Below, piece by piece: positions 62,036-64,000 of a stretch of DNA of 64,000 bases; position 1 is the first letter of the stretch, and every line of letters starts with the position of its first letter. The notes under the pieces were generated by a model. The model made no database searches and had not been told where the DNA came from. It saw only the letters and a program-made list of their open reading frames with translations. A program made the position numbers and the translations under genes. Origin of the DNA: Haloferax sulfurifontis ATCC BAA-897 (GTDB lineage Archaea > Halobacteriota > Halobacteria > Halobacteriales > Haloferacaceae); NCBI RefSeq assembly GCF_000337835.1, contig NZ_AOLM01000023.1:54649-118648 (forward strand), read 5' to 3'.

Positions 62036-62944
62036 ATGCCAGAGGAGACCGACCTGGAGGAGCTTCGGCGCGGGACCGAACTCGTCAAGCGCGGGTTCGC
62101 CCAGATGCAGAAGGGCGGCGTCATCATGGACGTCGTAAACGCAGAGCAAGCGAAAATCGCGGAGGAGGCCGGCGCGGTCGCCGTCATGGCGCTCGAAGCC
62201 GTCCCGGCGGACATCCGCAAGCGCGGCGGGGTCTCCCGGATGGCCGACCCCGAGACGGTCAAAGAGATCATCGACGCCGTCTCCATCCCGGTGATGGGGA
62301 AGGCCCGCATCGGCCACTTCACCGAGGCGCAGATTCTCGAGTCCATCGGCGTCGACATGATAGACGAGAGCGAGGTGCTCACCCCGGCGGACAACGACTA
62401 CCACATCGACAAGCGCGAGTTCACCTCGCCGTTCGTCTGCGGCGCGCGCAACCTCCCCGAGGCGCTCCGCCGCATCAACGAGGGCGCGGCGATGATTCGC
62501 ACCAAGGGCGAGGCCGGCACGGGCGACGTGAACCAGGCCGTCACGCACCAGCGCACCATCAAACACCAGATTCGGTCGCTGACCGGCCTCAACTTCGACG
62601 AGCGCGAGAAGTGGGCCCGCGAGCACGAAGCGCCCGCCGAACTCGTCCACGAGACGGCCGAGATGGGTCGCCTGCCGGTGGTCAACTTCGCGGCCGGCGG
62701 CATCGCTACGCCCGCGGACGCCGCGCTCATGATGTACCACGAGTGCGACGGCATCTTCGTGGGCTCCGGCATCTTCGGCGCGGAGGACCCCGAACAGATG
62801 GGTGAGGCCATCGTCGAGGCCGTCAACAACTGGGACGACCCCGACACGCTCGCCGACATCGCCGCCGGCATCGGCAAGGGCATGAAAGGCGAGGCGAACG
62901 TCGGCATGGCCGACGAGGACAAACTGCAGGGTCGCGGCGTCTAA
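62036..62944 (+). CDS. pdxS: pyridoxal 5'-phosphate synthase lyase subunit PdxS
   Basis: A 302-residue PdxS, which makes pyridoxal phosphate from ribose-5-phosphate, glyceraldehyde-3-phosphate and ammonia supplied by PdxT. Catalytic and substrate regions: [58 protein letters not shown], and [17 protein letters not shown]. No pdxT gene is adjacent, so the glutaminase subunit is encoded elsewhere. Complete and of usual length. Confidence 0.97.
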   Translation: MPEETDLEELRRGTELVKRGFAQMQKGGVIMDVVNAEQAKIAEEAGAVAVMALEAVPADIRKRGGVSRMADPETVKEIIDAVSIPVMGKARIGHFTEAQILESIGVDMIDESEVLTPADNDYHIDKREFTSPFVCGARNLPEALRRINEGAAMIRTKGEAGTGDVNQAVTHQRTIKHQIRSLTGLNFDEREKWAREHEAPAELVHETAEMGRLPVVNFAAGGIATPADAALMMYHECDGIFVGSGIFGAEDPEQMGEAIVEAVNNWDDPDTLADIAAGIGKGMKGEANVGMADEDKLQGRGV

Positions 62945-63039
62945 CGCGGCGACGCCCGGCAGACGACGGCTGACTCACCGTCTCGGTTTTCGATTCCGAT
63001 TCCGATTCCGCTTTTCTCTGTCTCGGCGCGACGCCCGTC

Positions 63040-63543
63040 TCAGGCGAGGAGTCCCGACTTCCCCTCTTTTTTCCCCTTCGCGTCGTCGGACGACTCCTCG
63101 CCGAGGAGGACGGTGACCGGGCCGTCGAAGTTGAGCATGACCGACTGCGTCATGTCCCGAGAGATGAGCTTCCCGGCGGGCGACCGGCGGCGACCGGCGA
63201 TAAAGAGGTGGTCACAGCCCTCCCAGCGGGCCGTCTCTAAGATGGTGTCCGCCTCGGGGCCGATGTCGGCGACGATACGGTAGTCGAGATCCAGCCCGTC
63301 GAACGCCTCGCGGGCGACGCGCTTGGCGCGGCGGGTGGCCGACTCGATAGCTTGGTCGATGCCGTACACCACGTCCGGGGAGCCGACGCTGGCGAGCGCC
63401 GAGCGGGTCCGCTCGAACTCCTCGTCCGGGAGGACGGTGAGGACGACGAGCTCCGCGCCGCTCCCGGCGGCGAGTTCGCCGGCCTCGCGGAGGATTCGGT
63501 GCGACCGTTCTTCGGGGGAGACGACGACGAGTGCTCGTTCCAT
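63040..63543 (-). CDS. universal stress protein, UspA family (second copy)
   Basis: A 167-residue UspA-domain protein starting MERALVVVSPEERSHRI and containing GCDHLFIAGRRRSPAGKLISRD followed by VMLNFDGPVTVLLGEES, the modified ATP-binding segment of the family. A short Lys/Glu-rich tail (DDAKGKKEGKSG) follows. It is less canonical than the UspA protein at 3987-4415. Monocistronic, downstream of the thrB gene. Confidence 0.88.
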   Translation of the reverse strand: MERALVVVSPEERSHRILREAGELAAGSGAELVVLTVLPDEEFERTRSALASVGSPDVVYGIDQAIESATRRAKRVAREAFDGLDLDYRIVADIGPEADTILETARWEGCDHLFIAGRRRSPAGKLISRDMTQSVMLNFDGPVTVLLGEESSDDAKGKKEGKSGLLA

Positions 63544-63676
63544 GGTTCGAATATATCGTGATAGTGAGAAAAGTCTTCTCGGAATCGTGTTACCAGCGAC
63601 CGCGATAACGCGTTACAGTAGCTCAGACGCGAGAAAAGACGAAGGTGGCGTGTGAGTGTGGTTCGCTCTGTACCAC

Positions 63677-64000
63677 TCAGGACTCGAATACTTCGGCCCC
63701 GCGACCGACCCGCGTCTTGTAGGCGCGGGCGTCCACGTCCGCCTCGTCGAACGCTTCGAGCATCGCGCCGGCGACGCGGGTGCGGTCGGCGGCTTGGCAG
63801 ACGCCGAGGACCGACGGGCCCGCTCCGGAGACGGTGACGCCGGTCGCGCCCGCGTCGAGGGCGGCCTTGCGGACCTCGTGGTAGCCGTTGATGAGTTCTG
63901 CTCGCGCGGGCGTGACGACGCGGTCGTCCATCCCCGCGCCGACGAGGTCGGCGTCGCGGCGGCACATCCCGACCGCGAGCGTCGCCGCCCGGCCGACCGT
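63677..64000 (-). CDS. thrB: homoserine kinase, partial (C-terminal part)
   Basis: A C-terminal fragment of about 107 codons of a GHMP kinase that runs off the right edge. The motif TGVTVSGAGPSVLGVC is the third GHMP motif of homoserine kinases, and LINGYHEVRKAALDAGA precedes it as in archaeal ThrB. The product phosphorylates homoserine in threonine synthesis. The start and the ATP-binding N-terminus are beyond the window. Confidence 0.88.
   Translation of the reverse strand, partial: TVGRAATLAVGMCRRDADLVGAGMDDRVVTPARAELINGYHEVRKAALDAGATGVTVSGAGPSVLGVCQAADRTRVAGAMLEAFDEADVDARAYKTRVGRGAEVFES

Overview
The window reads as a stretch of haloarchaeal chromosome, most probably Haloferax or a close relative. 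Coding DNA is very GC-rich with G/C third positions. The proteins are acidic. Several genes have a TATA-like box about 20-30 bases before the start codon, so their transcripts are probably leaderless. Many genes are archaeal or haloarchaeal in type: aIF2-beta, aIF5A with deoxyhypusine synthase, archaeal DnaG primase, AhbA/AhbB siroheme decarboxylase, an HTH-10 regulator, an HTR-like chemotaxis transducer and HalOD1, LWR-salt and amphi-Trp proteins. No rRNA, tRNA, CRISPR array or complete insertion sequence was recognised.

Layout. 0.1-9.1 kb: a KaiC-like ATPase pair, MsrB, a winged-helix/membrane-protein pair, a repeat-containing secreted protein, a universal stress protein, a helix-hairpin-helix protein, an NAD-dependent epimerase, aIF2-beta and an FAH-family hydrolase. 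9.2-17.5 kb: an ion channel with a zinc ribbon, a chemotaxis transducer, an NCS2 purine/uracil permease next to a hypoxanthine/guanine-type phosphoribosyltransferase (purine salvage), and a lactate permease. 17.6-21.1 kb: an AT-richer accessory island with a GIY-YIG-like nuclease gene broken by a stop codon, a decayed divergent gene, and an intact DUF262/DUF1524 (GmrSD-like) putative defence nuclease. A short direct repeat flanks the island. 21.2-31.8 kb: a membrane protein with an Mrr-like domain, an M20 peptidase and an APC permease, an HTH-10 regulator, the aIF5A / agmatinase-like / Nif3 / deoxyhypusine synthase cluster, and an Hsp20-ABC1 kinase operon. 32-35.1 kb: tandem moeA genes for molybdenum cofactor, the second fused to a binding-protein-like domain.

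35.2-41.7 kb: a response regulator, a HAD phosphatase, a pterin dehydratase with an LWR-salt protein, then the tetrapyrrole operon ahbAB - precorrin-2 dehydrogenase (frameshifted) - hemA, which feeds 5-aminolevulinate synthesis and the siroheme-dependent haem route. 41.8-47.2 kb: a full-length cis-prenyltransferase, a Tat-lipoprotein serpin, a frameshifted membrane gene, a short degenerate cis-prenyltransferase paralogue, a DUF92 polyprenyl/phytyl-phosphate kinase-like protein and a GNAT enzyme. The two cis-prenyltransferases look complementary and may form one heteromeric enzyme. 47.2-55.7 kb: DnaG, a TIM-barrel isomerase, a DUF3311/sodium-solute symporter pair, small haloarchaeal proteins, YqcI/YcgG and isochorismatase-like enzymes, and a MOT1-type molybdate/sulfate transporter.

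55.75-58.25 kb: an AT-richer insertion bounded by two copies of the 5' end of an HFX_2341-family (CARF-like) regulator gene. It holds a GNAT pseudogene, a sulfatase-like hydrolase and a C-terminal gene remnant. 58.2-64 kb: the intact HFX_2341-family gene, a DUF4242 protein, an enolase-superfamily protein, a DUF1405 membrane protein, a small AT-rich membrane-protein gene, PdxS, a second universal stress protein and the C-terminal part of homoserine kinase, which runs off the right edge.
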